DNA of 64,000 nt from JAOUGY01 sp963825585. GTDB taxonomy: Bacteria > Actinomycetota > Acidimicrobiia > Spongiisociales > ZC4RG35. This document shows positions 27,033-35,111 of the stretch, piece after piece; positions within the stretch are counted from its first letter, which is position 1, and every line of letters begins with the position of its first letter. The position numbers and the translations under genes were made by a program. The notes beneath the pieces were generated by a model, which was not told the origin of the DNA, ran no database searches, and was given only the letters and a program-made list of their open reading frames with translations. The stretch is from contig CAWGTX010000001.1 of assembly GCA_963825585.1 (NCBI GenBank), forward strand, positions 868,001 to 932,000, in the 5' to 3' direction.

Positions 27033-28108
27033 TCCAGCCTGATCCGTGGGTCGAGATACGCGTACGACACGTCCACCAGCAGGTTCACCAGGACGTATCC
27101 GGCGGCGATCACCACGGTCACCCCCTGGACGATGGCGAAGTCGCGGGCGAAGATCGCCTCGACCAGCGCCGTTCCCACCCCCGCCAGCGCGAACACGCTC
27201 TCGGTGAGGACCGCGCCGCTCAACAGCAACCCGAGTTGGAGCCCGACGATGGTGACGACCGGGAGCATGGCGTTGCGGAGGGCGTGACGACCGACCACCC
27301 GCCGCTCGTAGGCACCCTTGGCCCGGGCCGTCCGCACGTAGTCGGCTCCCAGCACCTCGAGCAGGGAGCTGCGCGTGATGCGGGCCACGATCGACATCGG
27401 AATCGTCGACAGTGCCAGCGCCGGCAGGATGAGATGGCGGATGGCGTCCCAGAAGGTCTCCCAGTCGCCGGTGACGAGCGCATTGAGGATGAAGTGGTTG
27501 CTGACGAATTCGACCAGGTCGCCCCGGAAGGACTCGGGGTCGATCGTCCAACCCCACACCTCGAAGAAGGGGATCGAGGCGACACCGGGCGACAGTCGGC
27601 CCGACGGCGGTAGTGCGAAGGGAGTGTCCTTGAAGATGATGGCAAAGAGGTAGGCGAGCATCAGCCCGAGCCAGAACACCGGCATCGACACACCGACGTT
27701 GGCGACCGCCATGGTGGCGACGTCGGTGGCGGTGTTGTGGCGCATCGCCGCCAGCAACCCAAGTGGAATCCCCACCGCCACCGCAATGGCGAGAGCCGTC
27801 ACCGACAGTTCGATGGTCATGGGGAGGCGCTCGATGAGGATCTGGCTGACGGGACGTGAGAAGCGGATCGACTCGCCGAGGTCCCCGGTGGCGAGGTTGC
27901 GGAGGTAGATGCCCAGCTGGACGGGAATCGATTCGTTCAGGCCGTTGGCCTCGTTGAAGCGGTCGCACGCCTCCTGGGTGGCCCGCTCACCGAGCAGTGC
28001 CCGGCACGGGTCGCCGGGGATGGCACGCATGAGCAGAAACACCACCACCACGATCCCCAGCAGCACGGGGAGCGCCAGCAGCAGGCGGCGTACGACGTAG
28101 GAGAACAT
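27029..28108 (-). CDS. dppB: Peptide ABC transporter permease, DppB type
   Basis: Inner-membrane permease, 359 residues, with the DppB/OppB start 'FSYVVRRLLLALPVLLGIVV', an extracytoplasmic loop with a Cys pair ('DPCRALLG...EACDRF') and the conserved EAA-type loop 'YVRTARAKGAYERRVVGRHA'. It forms the heterodimeric pore with DppC. A strong hairpin separates it from the upstream lipoprotein gene. Confidence 0.93.
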   Translation of the reverse strand: MFSYVVRRLLLALPVLLGIVVVVFLLMRAIPGDPCRALLGERATQEACDRFNEANGLNESIPVQLGIYLRNLATGDLGESIRFSRPVSQILIERLPMTIELSVTALAIAVAVGIPLGLLAAMRHNTATDVATMAVANVGVSMPVFWLGLMLAYLFAIIFKDTPFALPPSGRLSPGVASIPFFEVWGWTIDPESFRGDLVEFVSNHFILNALVTGDWETFWDAIRHLILPALALSTIPMSIVARITRSSLLEVLGADYVRTARAKGAYERRVVGRHALRNAMLPVVTIVGLQLGLLLSGAVLTESVFALAGVGTALVEAIFARDFAIVQGVTVVIAAGYVLVNLLVDVSYAYLDPRIRLE

Positions 28109-28121
28109 GGGCGGGAGTTGG

Positions 28122-28151
28122 GGGTGGGGGCGCCTGGCGGCGCCCCCACCC
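28122..28151 (-). terminator. Intra-operon hairpin between dppA and dppB
   Basis: Perfect 13-base stem GGGTGGGGGCGCC (28122-28134) / GGCGCCCCCACCC (28139-28151) with a four-base loop, in the 56-base gap. It is followed by no T-run. As in other ABC operons it probably protects dppA mRNA or attenuates the downstream genes so that the binding protein is made in excess. Confidence 0.65.
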
Positions 28152-28164
28152 GGTCAATCCCGGA

Positions 28165-29883
28165 TCAACCTTCGCTCTCGGGAGCGTTGATCAGTTGACC
28201 CCACAGGTATGCGTAGTACTCGAACACACCGGTGTTGCCGACGTGCAGCGGGTTCGCTGCATCGATGCCGGCCGCGAACGACGCAACGACGTCGTTGGCG
28301 TCGAAGGTGCTGCCGTCGTGGAAGGTGACACCCTCTCGCAGGCTGCAGGTCCACTCGGTGGCGTCGTCGTTGGCGACGCACTCGGTGGCGAGTGCCGGCA
28401 CGACGTTGCCTTCGAGGTCGTAGTCGAGCAGCGGCTCCACCACCTGCTGACAGGCCGACAGCGACTCGCCATCGGTCTCGTCGGAGCAGTAGAGGCTGAT
28501 CGGCTCGGCGTTCTGGACGAACACGAACGTGTCCTTGCCCGGGTTCATCTCATGGAAGAACGGGGCTCCGAACACCGGGATGGCGGCGTTCTCCACCGAC
28601 ACCAGAGCGGCGTCGTTGGCGGCACCATGGGCGATCGGGATCATCGGGACGATGTCTCGGATGGCGTTGTTCGCCGCCTCGTAGACCGGCGCAGCCGCAG
28701 CCGGATCTGCGATCTGGGCGCCTTCGACCAGGTTGTCGTAGATCTCCGGGTGAACGTCACCGAACTGCGGGTTCGCTTCGCCGAAGTGGAAGTCCAGGAA
28801 GTTGGTGACATGCGGGTAGTCCGCGCCCCAACCGAGCAGATAGATGGGATAGTCACCCGCCGTCGAGGTGGCGATGAACTCGCCCGACTCCACGACCTGC
28901 ACATCGGCGTTGATGCCGAGGTTCTCCCGCAGCTGCTCTGCGATCTCCTGGGCAACCGCACCCGGCTCGGGCAGGTACACCCGGAACACGTCGCGGTAAT
29001 AGATGGTGGTGTCGAACCCGTCCGGGAATCCCGCATCGGCCAGCATCTGCCGTCCGGCGGCCGCATCGAACTCGTACCAGGCTTCACCGTTGCAGCCGTT
29101 CTCGATGGCGCACGGCGTGAAGAAGTCGGCCGGAGTCGAGCCCGGGGGATAGAAGTTCTCGACGATGCGCTGACGGTCGATGCCCATGGCGATGGCCTTG
29201 CGGACATCGACGTTCTCGAGCGGCTCGAACTTGGTCGACAGACCGAGGTAGAACACGTTCGGGTTCGGCACGGGCAGCAGCGTCAGGTTCGGATCGGCTT
29301 CCACCGATGGGATGTCGTCCTTGGACAGGTTCGTGATCATGTCGGCGTTGCCGGACTGCAACTCGACCAGTCGGCCGGCGGACTCCGTCGCCCAGCGGAA
29401 GACCAGCGTGTCGTAGGGAGCGGGTTCGCCCCAGTAGTCGGCGTTCTTCGCGAACACGACCGAGTCGCCACGGTTCCAGGCCTCCAGCGTCCACGGACCG
29501 GTTCCGATCGGGTTCTCGAGCGGAGAGCCGCCGGTTGCCTCGAGGTGCTCCTTCGGCTGGATGCCGAACGGTGTGAACGCCACGATCTGCTGGAACGCCG
29601 GAACGGGCGAGCACAGCGTGAAGTTCACGGTCAGTGCGTCGACGGCCTCGATCGAACTGATCTTGCCGCCGTAGTCGCAGTCGGGTGCGGCCACCATGTC
29701 CCCGACGAAATCGGCTGCAGGCTCGGTGGCCGCAGTGGTCTCGGACGGTTCGGTGGCCGGGGTCGTGGTTGCGGTGTCGTCACCCGCGGCGGTGGTCGAG
29801 GACGTGTCCTCGGCAGAACCGCCACAGGCCGCTACCAACAATCCGATCAGCGCAAGGAGCGCGATGATGCGTAGTCGTCTCAT
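28165..29883 (-). CDS. dppA: Peptide-binding lipoprotein (SBP_bac_5), circularly permuted
   Basis: Extracellular substrate-binding lipoprotein of the importer, 572 residues. A lipobox 'LLVAAC' puts the lipidated Cys at residue 20, followed by a Thr/Ser/Glu-rich tether to about residue 55. The domain then starts in the middle of a normal DppA: 'ISSIEAVDALTVNFTL' (75-90) and 'NPIGTGPWTLEAW' (124-136), runs through the classical lobe II and the usual C-terminal half, and only afterwards (from about residue 460) shows what is normally the N-terminus: 'PISLYCSDETDGESLS', 'VVPALATEC', 'WTCSLREGVTFHDG' (511-524) and 'TFDANDVVASF'. The segment order is therefore circularly permuted relative to the family. 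No frameshift is needed; it is the first gene of a complete operon, so it is likely functional. Confidence 0.9.
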   Translation of the reverse strand: MRRLRIIALLALIGLLVAACGGSAEDTSSTTAAGDDTATTTPATEPSETTAATEPAADFVGDMVAAPDCDYGGKISSIEAVDALTVNFTLCSPVPAFQQIVAFTPFGIQPKEHLEATGGSPLENPIGTGPWTLEAWNRGDSVVFAKNADYWGEPAPYDTLVFRWATESAGRLVELQSGNADMITNLSKDDIPSVEADPNLTLLPVPNPNVFYLGLSTKFEPLENVDVRKAIAMGIDRQRIVENFYPPGSTPADFFTPCAIENGCNGEAWYEFDAAAGRQMLADAGFPDGFDTTIYYRDVFRVYLPEPGAVAQEIAEQLRENLGINADVQVVESGEFIATSTAGDYPIYLLGWGADYPHVTNFLDFHFGEANPQFGDVHPEIYDNLVEGAQIADPAAAAPVYEAANNAIRDIVPMIPIAHGAANDAALVSVENAAIPVFGAPFFHEMNPGKDTFVFVQNAEPISLYCSDETDGESLSACQQVVEPLLDYDLEGNVVPALATECVANDDATEWTCSLREGVTFHDGSTFDANDVVASFAAGIDAANPLHVGNTGVFEYYAYLWGQLINAPESEG

Positions 29884-29961
29884 TGAGTTCCTCCCTCAAC
29901 GAGCCCAGGTGGGCTCTTCCGACCACGCTACCGGGTTCTCTGTGCGGACGCGGCCTGCAGA

Positions 29962-30384
29962 TCAGGTCAATCCGGTGTGCGGCCGAGGGTCCAGGGAGTG
30001 CAGCAGCGCAAGCCCGTACGTGTCCTCGGCAGTTGGCGCCTCGAAACCGAGTGGGCCGTCCTCGGTGTGGACGTCGCACCGGAATCCGGTGTCGGTCGTG
30101 CGGAGTCCCCCGAAGGCCGATCCGAGCCCGTCTCGCAGCTGGGTTTCGGTGGGCAACCACACCACGTCCTGAGTGAGGATGTAGTCCAGCGACCACTCCA
30201 CCGCTCCGTTGAAGGTGATGGCGCCGATGCCGTCGACGAGCGTGGTGACATCGACCGAGAGGTCTGCGATGACGAACACCCGGTCGTCGAGGTTGCGTTC
30301 GGGGATGTGGAAGAGATCACCCCAAACCGGCGTCCAGCCCAAGCCCGCTCCCCGGAGTTGCTTGGCGAGTGTGATGGAGATCAA
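29962..30384 (-). CDS. Small actinobacterial protein often annotated 'pilus assembly CpaE-like'
   Basis: A 140-residue cytoplasmic protein beginning 'ISITLAKQLRGAGLGWTP' and containing 'GDLFHIPERNLDDRVFVI', 'GAITFNGAVEWSLD' and 'VWLPTETQLRDGLG'. I recognise this pattern from actinomycete genomes, where it is widely labelled CpaE-like on weak grounds; it has no P-loop, so it is not a true CpaE ATPase. The TTG start at 30384 is preferred because GGGAG lies seven bases upstream and the longer reading runs into infA's terminator. Function unknown. Confidence 0.7.
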   Translation of the reverse strand: MISITLAKQLRGAGLGWTPVWGDLFHIPERNLDDRVFVIADLSVDVTTLVDGIGAITFNGAVEWSLDYILTQDVVWLPTETQLRDGLGSAFGGLRTTDTGFRCDVHTEDGPLGFEAPTAEDTYGLALLHSLDPRPHTGLT

Positions 30385-30453
30385 ACGGATGCTCCCGTGT
30401 GCGGTGAGACGGGACGCTAAACGCCAAGCGGTCGGCGGTCGACCCGAAACAGG

Positions 30454-30482
30454 GAGAGGGGGCGCAATGAGCGCCCCCTCTC
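30454..30482 (-). terminator. Terminator hairpin downstream of infA
   Basis: Perfect 12-base stem GAGAGGGGGCGC (30454-30465) / GCGCCCCCTCTC (30471-30482), loop AATGA, starting nine bases after the infA stop on the minus strand. Confidence 0.8.
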
Positions 30483-30491
30483 GGTGTTCGG

Positions 30492-30719
30492 TCACCGGTA
30501 CCGCCATACGATGCGACCCCGGGTCGGGTCGTAGGTCGAGACCTCGATGTCGACCTCGTCGCCGGGCAGGATCCGGATCATTCGGCCTTTCCGCATCTTG
30601 CCACTCGGACGGGCCGTTATCTCCAACCCGCCGTCGATCTCGACGAGAAACGTCGCACTCCGCAAGACCTTCTTGACCGTCCCTCGCATGCGGATGTACT
30701 CGTCTTCGTCAGCTGCCAT
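30492..30719 (-). CDS. infA: Translation initiation factor IF-1
   Basis: IF-1 binds the ribosomal A site during initiation. The 75-residue S1-type OB protein shows 'MRGTVKKVLRSATFLVEID', 'GKMRKGRMIRILPGDEV' and 'STYDPTRGRIVWRYR'. The ATG at 30719 has a perfect GGAGGT five bases upstream and overlaps the stop of the RNA-binding protein gene (TGATG). Being in an operon with an RRM protein rather than with ribosomal-protein genes (rpmJ, rpsM), this could be an extra copy; a second infA elsewhere cannot be excluded. Confidence 0.93.
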   Translation of the reverse strand: MAADEDEYIRMRGTVKKVLRSATFLVEIDGGLEITARPSGKMRKGRMIRILPGDEVDIEVSTYDPTRGRIVWRYR

Positions 30720-31096
30720 CAATACCTCCGGTCGCGGTCCCTGTCGCCGCCACCGCCGCCGCCGCCGTAGCCCCCACGCCGGTCGCCGCCGTAGCCGCCA
30801 CCGCCACTGCCGCGTCCGTACCCGCCGCCACCACCCTCGCGGCGGGGCCGTTCCTCACGCGGTCGGGCCTCGTTCACGGTCAGCTTGCGGCCGCCGGAGT
30901 CGCTTCCGTCGAGTTCCTCGATGGCGGCGTGGGCCTCGTCGTCATTGGTCATGACCACGAACCCGAAGCCGCGGGAGCGACCCGAGTCCCGATCCATGAC
31001 GATGGAGGCCGACTCGACCTCGCCGTGACGGCGGAACAGCGCCGCCAGGTCCTCGTCCGAGAACCGGAAGGGGAGATTCCCCACGTAGATATTCAT
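30719..31096 (-). CDS. RRM-domain glycine-rich RNA-binding protein
   Basis: A 125-residue protein with one RNA-recognition motif: RNP2 'IYVGNLPF' at residues 3-10 and RNP1 'RGFGFVVM' near residue 42, then a tail of Gly/Arg/Tyr repeats ('GGGGGYGRGSGGGG') ending 'DRDRDRRY'. This matches bacterial Rbp proteins linked to cold response and mRNA handling. Translationally coupled to infA, which fits a role in translation under stress. The disordered RGG-like tail could drive condensation with RNA, which is inference. Confidence 0.93.
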   Translation of the reverse strand: MNIYVGNLPFRFSDEDLAALFRRHGEVESASIVMDRDSGRSRGFGFVVMTNDDEAHAAIEELDGSDSGGRKLTVNEARPREERPRREGGGGGYGRGSGGGGYGGDRRGGYGGGGGGGDRDRDRRY

Positions 31097-31270
31097 CTGT
31101 GCTCCTGGATTCGAACCACCCGATGGTGGCCACCAACGTTGGTGCACGAGTCGCACACACCGTCGAAACCTTCGCGAGAGCACGTACCCGGCAGCACCCT
31201 CAGGTGCTCGAACGCGAGAATACCAAGCTGTGGACAACCGGGTCGGCGGAAGCGGAGAGGATGTTGCTGG

Positions 31271-31319
31271 TGGCTACTGGCTTCTGGCTTCTGGCTACTG
31301 GCTACTGGCGCTACTGGCC
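31271..31319. repeat. TGGCTAC/TGGCTTC heptamer array
   Basis: About six 7-base copies (TGGCTAC or TGGCTTC) in the 324-base gap upstream of the RRM gene, followed at 31375-31395 by GGACGTC words and at 31408-31424 by an inverted copy of the first word. No gene is visible in this gap. Confidence 0.85.
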
Positions 31320-31420
31320 AGAACGGCTCGTCGCTCGTCGCTCTCGAGCTGCCAGTCTGTCGCGTTCGGACCTGTTGCGTCGGACGTCGGACGTCCCGAC
31401 CGGCAGCCAGTAGCCAGCAG

Positions 31421-32236
31421 CTAGGAGCGAGGAGCTCGCAGCTCTATGACCTGCGCCTGGTTGATCCGTCCGAGCGGTCCTCGTCGGTCGAACACCCTCG
31501 TGTCGGCGAGTCCGATTCCGTGGTCGTGCTGGTGGGCCGCCGAACGCATGCCCAACCATTCGCCTTCGGGGAGTCGGTGGGCATAGATCGTGATGTCCGG
31601 GTTCACGTAGAGCCACTCGTTTGGGTCGAGTGCCTGGGAATTGCCGTTCGACATGTCGGCCAGGGTGGCGAGTCGGACGAACGGGGTTGGTTCCTCGCCC
31701 GCGACCAGTGGGGCCGTGAGCCGGAACCAGGAGGTTCCCGGACGGAACGAGATGAAGCTGTCGTCGAACGTGCGGATCTCGACCCCGTGCAGATGGAACC
31801 GGGTGAGTCCCGGGGTGGTCCCGAACGTCCCGCTCCAGTCGACGGTGTGGGCGAACTCGGGCCCGGACGGTTGAACCCACGGGTCTTCCTCCCGAGCGTT
31901 CAGTCCGAGGTGCTCGGTGAGCCGGATCTTCAGGCTGGTGGCCCGGCCCACCTCGATGGTCCCGTCGAGCAGATGTGCATCGATCACCTGGATCCGTCGG
32001 CCGTCCCTGCGCACCACCGTTTCGACGGTGAGAGGTGCGAGCGGCACCGGGCGGAAGAGGTCGACGGTGAACCGGACCACCTGCATCGGCACCGCAGTGG
32101 CCACCAGTTCGATGGCGCGGGCCAACAGCCCCGAAGGCGGGCTCCCGTGCTGGGCGTCGTCGGACCATCCACCCCTGGTCAACCCGCTCGGGACGAAACG
32201 ATCCCCCTCACGGCTGAACAGAGCATCGGCGAGCAT
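31421..32236 (-). CDS. TesB-like acyl-CoA thioesterase family protein
   Basis: A 271-residue double hot-dog protein of the acyl-CoA thioesterase group (4HBT_3 type). The N-terminal half has 'GGWSDDAQHGSPPSGLLARAIE', the second half 'WLYVNPDITIYAHRLPEGEWLGM' and 'DTRVFDRRGPLGRINQAQVIELR', the usual closing motif. The ATG at 32236 starts the recognisable domain; a GTG 17 codons upstream is possible. Next to the acetyl-CoA-synthetase fusion, which also concerns acyl-CoA metabolism. Confidence 0.82.
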   Translation of the reverse strand: MLADALFSREGDRFVPSGLTRGGWSDDAQHGSPPSGLLARAIELVATAVPMQVVRFTVDLFRPVPLAPLTVETVVRRDGRRIQVIDAHLLDGTIEVGRATSLKIRLTEHLGLNAREEDPWVQPSGPEFAHTVDWSGTFGTTPGLTRFHLHGVEIRTFDDSFISFRPGTSWFRLTAPLVAGEEPTPFVRLATLADMSNGNSQALDPNEWLYVNPDITIYAHRLPEGEWLGMRSAAHQHDHGIGLADTRVFDRRGPLGRINQAQVIELRAPRS

Positions 32237-32332
32237 GATCTCAGCGTATTCCAGCAAACGGCCACCTCCGACGTCCTGAGCAAACACGCAGGAGGTTCTG
32301 GCCGGCAGCTGGAAGCTGGCGGCTGGCAGCTG

Positions 32333-34711
32333 CTAGAGCATCCTCCCCGGCACGTCTTTCCTGCTCGGAGAGAACACCCCGGTCAGGGGCTTGGCGGAGA
32401 TGGTTGCCGACGCCACGTACGCCTGGCCGTCGATCACCGTGACCGGGTCGAGAACGAGATCGGTGATCTCCGGGATGTGCTCGACCAGGAGCGAGACCCG
32501 CAGGATCAGCTCGGCCAGTGCCTTTCGGCCGGTTCCCTCGCCGATCAGCGCGGCCGATCGAACTTCAGAGATCATCTCGATGGCGTCGAGGTCGTGGAGC
32601 GGGTTGATCCGGAACGACTGATCACCCGCCAACTCGGCGAGCCGTCCTGACATGCGGAACACGATGAGCGGGCCGAACAGCGGGTCCTCGGTCATCGAGA
32701 CTGCACCGGCTACACCTCCGGCAGGGCCCTCGGTGGGGATTCGGTAGAGCGACAGCAACCCGGTCGTCTCGGAGGGGTCGAGGATGCCGCCGGTCTCACC
32801 GAGCCGGCCCAACACCCGGTTGACCAGGGCGGAAGCCTCTGCCCGTTCGACGTCGGGGAACTCGGGGACGTCTCCTTCCGGGCGGTTCCGCCATTCGGAG
32901 TACCGGACGGCTGCCGCCAGCGCCCTGGCGGCGGGTTCGGGATACCCGTACACCGGAGTGGGACCTTCCGGAGCGGGGTCGCCCATGCGCACGGACAGCA
33001 CGGGGACGGGGCCCGAACCGGTGACGACGGCGTCGACGCCCACGGTTGGGATGTCGACCACCACCACGGCGTCGGCGGCGCCGGATGAGCCGATCTCGTC
33101 GACCAGCTTCTGATGCCGATTGGCGGTGGCGACGATGGGATTGAGTGTTTCGCCATCGGCGAGGGTCAACCACGAGGGGACCTCGAGACCGTTGGCCTCG
33201 AGGGCGCCCGCGGTGAGCGATGCCGGCCCGGGCGCTTCGGCGATCACCGCCACCCGTCGCCCGGTCGGCAAGGGCTGACGGCTGAGCAGTGCGACGATGT
33301 CGAACAACTCGGTCATGGTTTCGGCCCGGATCACCCCTGACGCCCGGAACAACGCCTCGACCGCCGCTTGGCGTCGATCGCCTTCACGGCCGCCCCGGTC
33401 GATGCCCGATCTCCCGCCCTTCACGGCCACGATCGGCTTGGTACGTCCCACCCTGCGAGCGAGTCGACCGAAGCGCCTGGCATTGCCGAACGTCTCCACA
33501 TACAGGGCGATGACCGATGTGAAGGGATCGCCCTCCCAGTAGATGAGAAGATCGTTGGCGGTGATGTCCCCGGCGTCGCCGAGCGAGACGAAGCTGGAGA
33601 GGCCGCACGACAGGCGGGCCGCATCCGACAACATGGCGGTGCCGAGCGCGCCACTCTGGGTCGCCAGGCCGACCTTGCCGGCCGGGACCGAGGCCAGCCC
33701 GGTGTGCCCGTGAAAGCTGACCTCGGGGCTGGTCACGACGATGCCGGATGAGTCGGGGCCCAGCATGCGCATCCCGACCCGACGGGCCGAGCGGAGCAGA
33801 CGGTCCTCCCAGGCGGCGCCGTCGTCCGCCGTCCACGACGTGACCACCGCCACCCGGACCCCTTTGCGTCCCGCCTCGGCGATGGCGTCGATCACCTCGT
33901 CCGGGGGGAGGGCGACGAAGGCCAGGTCGATGTCGTCGGGGACGGCCTCGATGGACGGGTACGACTTGATGGAGTGAACGAAGCCCCGACTCGGGTTCAC
34001 CGGGAAGGCGATACCGGTGTACGAGCCGAGCACGAGGTTGCGCAGCAGACGGCCCCCGGGCACGGTGGCGTCCTGGTCGGCGCCGATCACGGCCACCTTG
34101 CGTGGGAAGAAGAGCGGCGTCAGCGAAGCGGTCACCGAGCGTCGTTCGTGCTCCCAGTCCGCCGAGCGGGCTTCGGGGGAGTAGTCGGTTGGGAACCCCA
34201 CCCGGTACACGTCCTCGTCGAGCGACCGTTGCACCTGATAGCCGGAACTGCGGAAGAGCCGCATCATTCCGAAGTTGTCGGCCAGCACGAACGCCTCGAA
34301 CTCCTTCACGCCGCGCAGCCGCGCGTACACCGTGAGGTGTTGGAGCAAGAGCGAGGCGATGCCGTGGCCCTGGAAGGCGTCCTCCACCAGGAACGCCACC
34401 TCGGCGACACGACCCCCGTCGCTTTCCTTGCCGGGAGTGACGTCATACCGTCCGACCGCCACCATCTGGTCACCGACCAGGGCGATCAACGCCATCCGAT
34501 CGTCGTAGTCGATCGTGGTGAAGTAGCGAAGCTCCTCCGGAGACAGGTCCTTCTTGGCGCGGAAGAACCGCTGATACATGCTCTGAGGACCAACCCTCAG
34601 GATGAAGTCATGCTCCAGTTGGGCGTCCTCGGGACGTATGGGGCGGATGTGGACGACCTGCCCATGCTTGAGCAGGACGTCGAACTCGAATTCTTGTGGG
34701 TACCCGGCCAT
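32333..34711 (-). CDS. GNAT + acyl-CoA-synthetase (NDP-forming) fusion, protein acetyltransferase-like
   Basis: A 792-residue fusion. Residues 1-190 are a GNAT acetyltransferase ('VEDAFQGHGIASLLLQHL', 'NFGMMRLFRSSGY'); residues 205-340 a CoA-binding Rossmann domain ('KVAVIGADQ...VNPSRG'), then succinyl-CoA-ligase-like domains ('VGLATQSGALGTAM', 'IVAVKGGRSG') and a C-terminal ATP-grasp_5 part ('FGPLIVFRMSGRLAELAGD'). GNAT first, synthetase second is the reverse of enterobacterial Pat and matches actinobacterial PatA proteins that acetylate metabolic enzymes such as acetyl-CoA synthetase. Whether the synthetase part is catalytic or only senses ligand is not clear from sequence. Confidence 0.87.
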   Translation of the reverse strand: MAGYPQEFEFDVLLKHGQVVHIRPIRPEDAQLEHDFILRVGPQSMYQRFFRAKKDLSPEELRYFTTIDYDDRMALIALVGDQMVAVGRYDVTPGKESDGGRVAEVAFLVEDAFQGHGIASLLLQHLTVYARLRGVKEFEAFVLADNFGMMRLFRSSGYQVQRSLDEDVYRVGFPTDYSPEARSADWEHERRSVTASLTPLFFPRKVAVIGADQDATVPGGRLLRNLVLGSYTGIAFPVNPSRGFVHSIKSYPSIEAVPDDIDLAFVALPPDEVIDAIAEAGRKGVRVAVVTSWTADDGAAWEDRLLRSARRVGMRMLGPDSSGIVVTSPEVSFHGHTGLASVPAGKVGLATQSGALGTAMLSDAARLSCGLSSFVSLGDAGDITANDLLIYWEGDPFTSVIALYVETFGNARRFGRLARRVGRTKPIVAVKGGRSGIDRGGREGDRRQAAVEALFRASGVIRAETMTELFDIVALLSRQPLPTGRRVAVIAEAPGPASLTAGALEANGLEVPSWLTLADGETLNPIVATANRHQKLVDEIGSSGAADAVVVVDIPTVGVDAVVTGSGPVPVLSVRMGDPAPEGPTPVYGYPEPAARALAAAVRYSEWRNRPEGDVPEFPDVERAEASALVNRVLGRLGETGGILDPSETTGLLSLYRIPTEGPAGGVAGAVSMTEDPLFGPLIVFRMSGRLAELAGDQSFRINPLHDLDAIEMISEVRSAALIGEGTGRKALAELILRVSLLVEHIPEITDLVLDPVTVIDGQAYVASATISAKPLTGVFSPSRKDVPGRML

Positions 34712-34822
34712 CTCGAAAGACAACCTGCCCGAATCGGAACACTCGGGACAGGGACTTCGGGCCTTTAGAAGCTGCGAGCTCCCAGCTTCCAGCTGCCAGC
34801 CAGAACGCAGAACGCGCGGAGG

Positions 34823-34853
34823 TACAACGTAGAACGTACAACGTAGAACGTAC
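34823..34853. repeat. Tandem 14-mer TACAACGTAGAACG x2
   Basis: Two perfect 14-base copies plus three bases. The 400-base gap 34712-35111 is otherwise filled with fragments of the same repeat words (CAGCTTCCAGCTGCCAGC-like, TCGCTCGTCG-like) and holds no gene. Confidence 0.85.
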
Positions 34854-35111
34854 CGGACCGGCTCCACAACGCTCGTGGGGCGGACGGCTCGTCGCCCGCT
34901 GCAGCTCCCCAGCCAGAACCCGTGTGCCCTCCGTGTTGCGTCGACGTTCCGAGCCAGTAGCCAGGAGCCAGTAGAGGAGCCAGGAGCCTTCTCTGGCTCG
35001 TCTCTCGTCGCTCGTCGATCTTCGCTCGTATGGCTGGGAGCTGGAAGCTGGCAGCTTTTCCCGCCATTCGCCCGTGGCCGGCGTCTCCGGTTCGTCGTAG
35101 GTTCAGTGGTC

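Noticed and set aside
26064..27968. One 634-residue fusion of the two permeases
   Set aside because: The N-terminal part of that frame is an Arg/Pro/His-rich shadow of dppB; the GTGA overlap and family length fix dppC's start at 27032.
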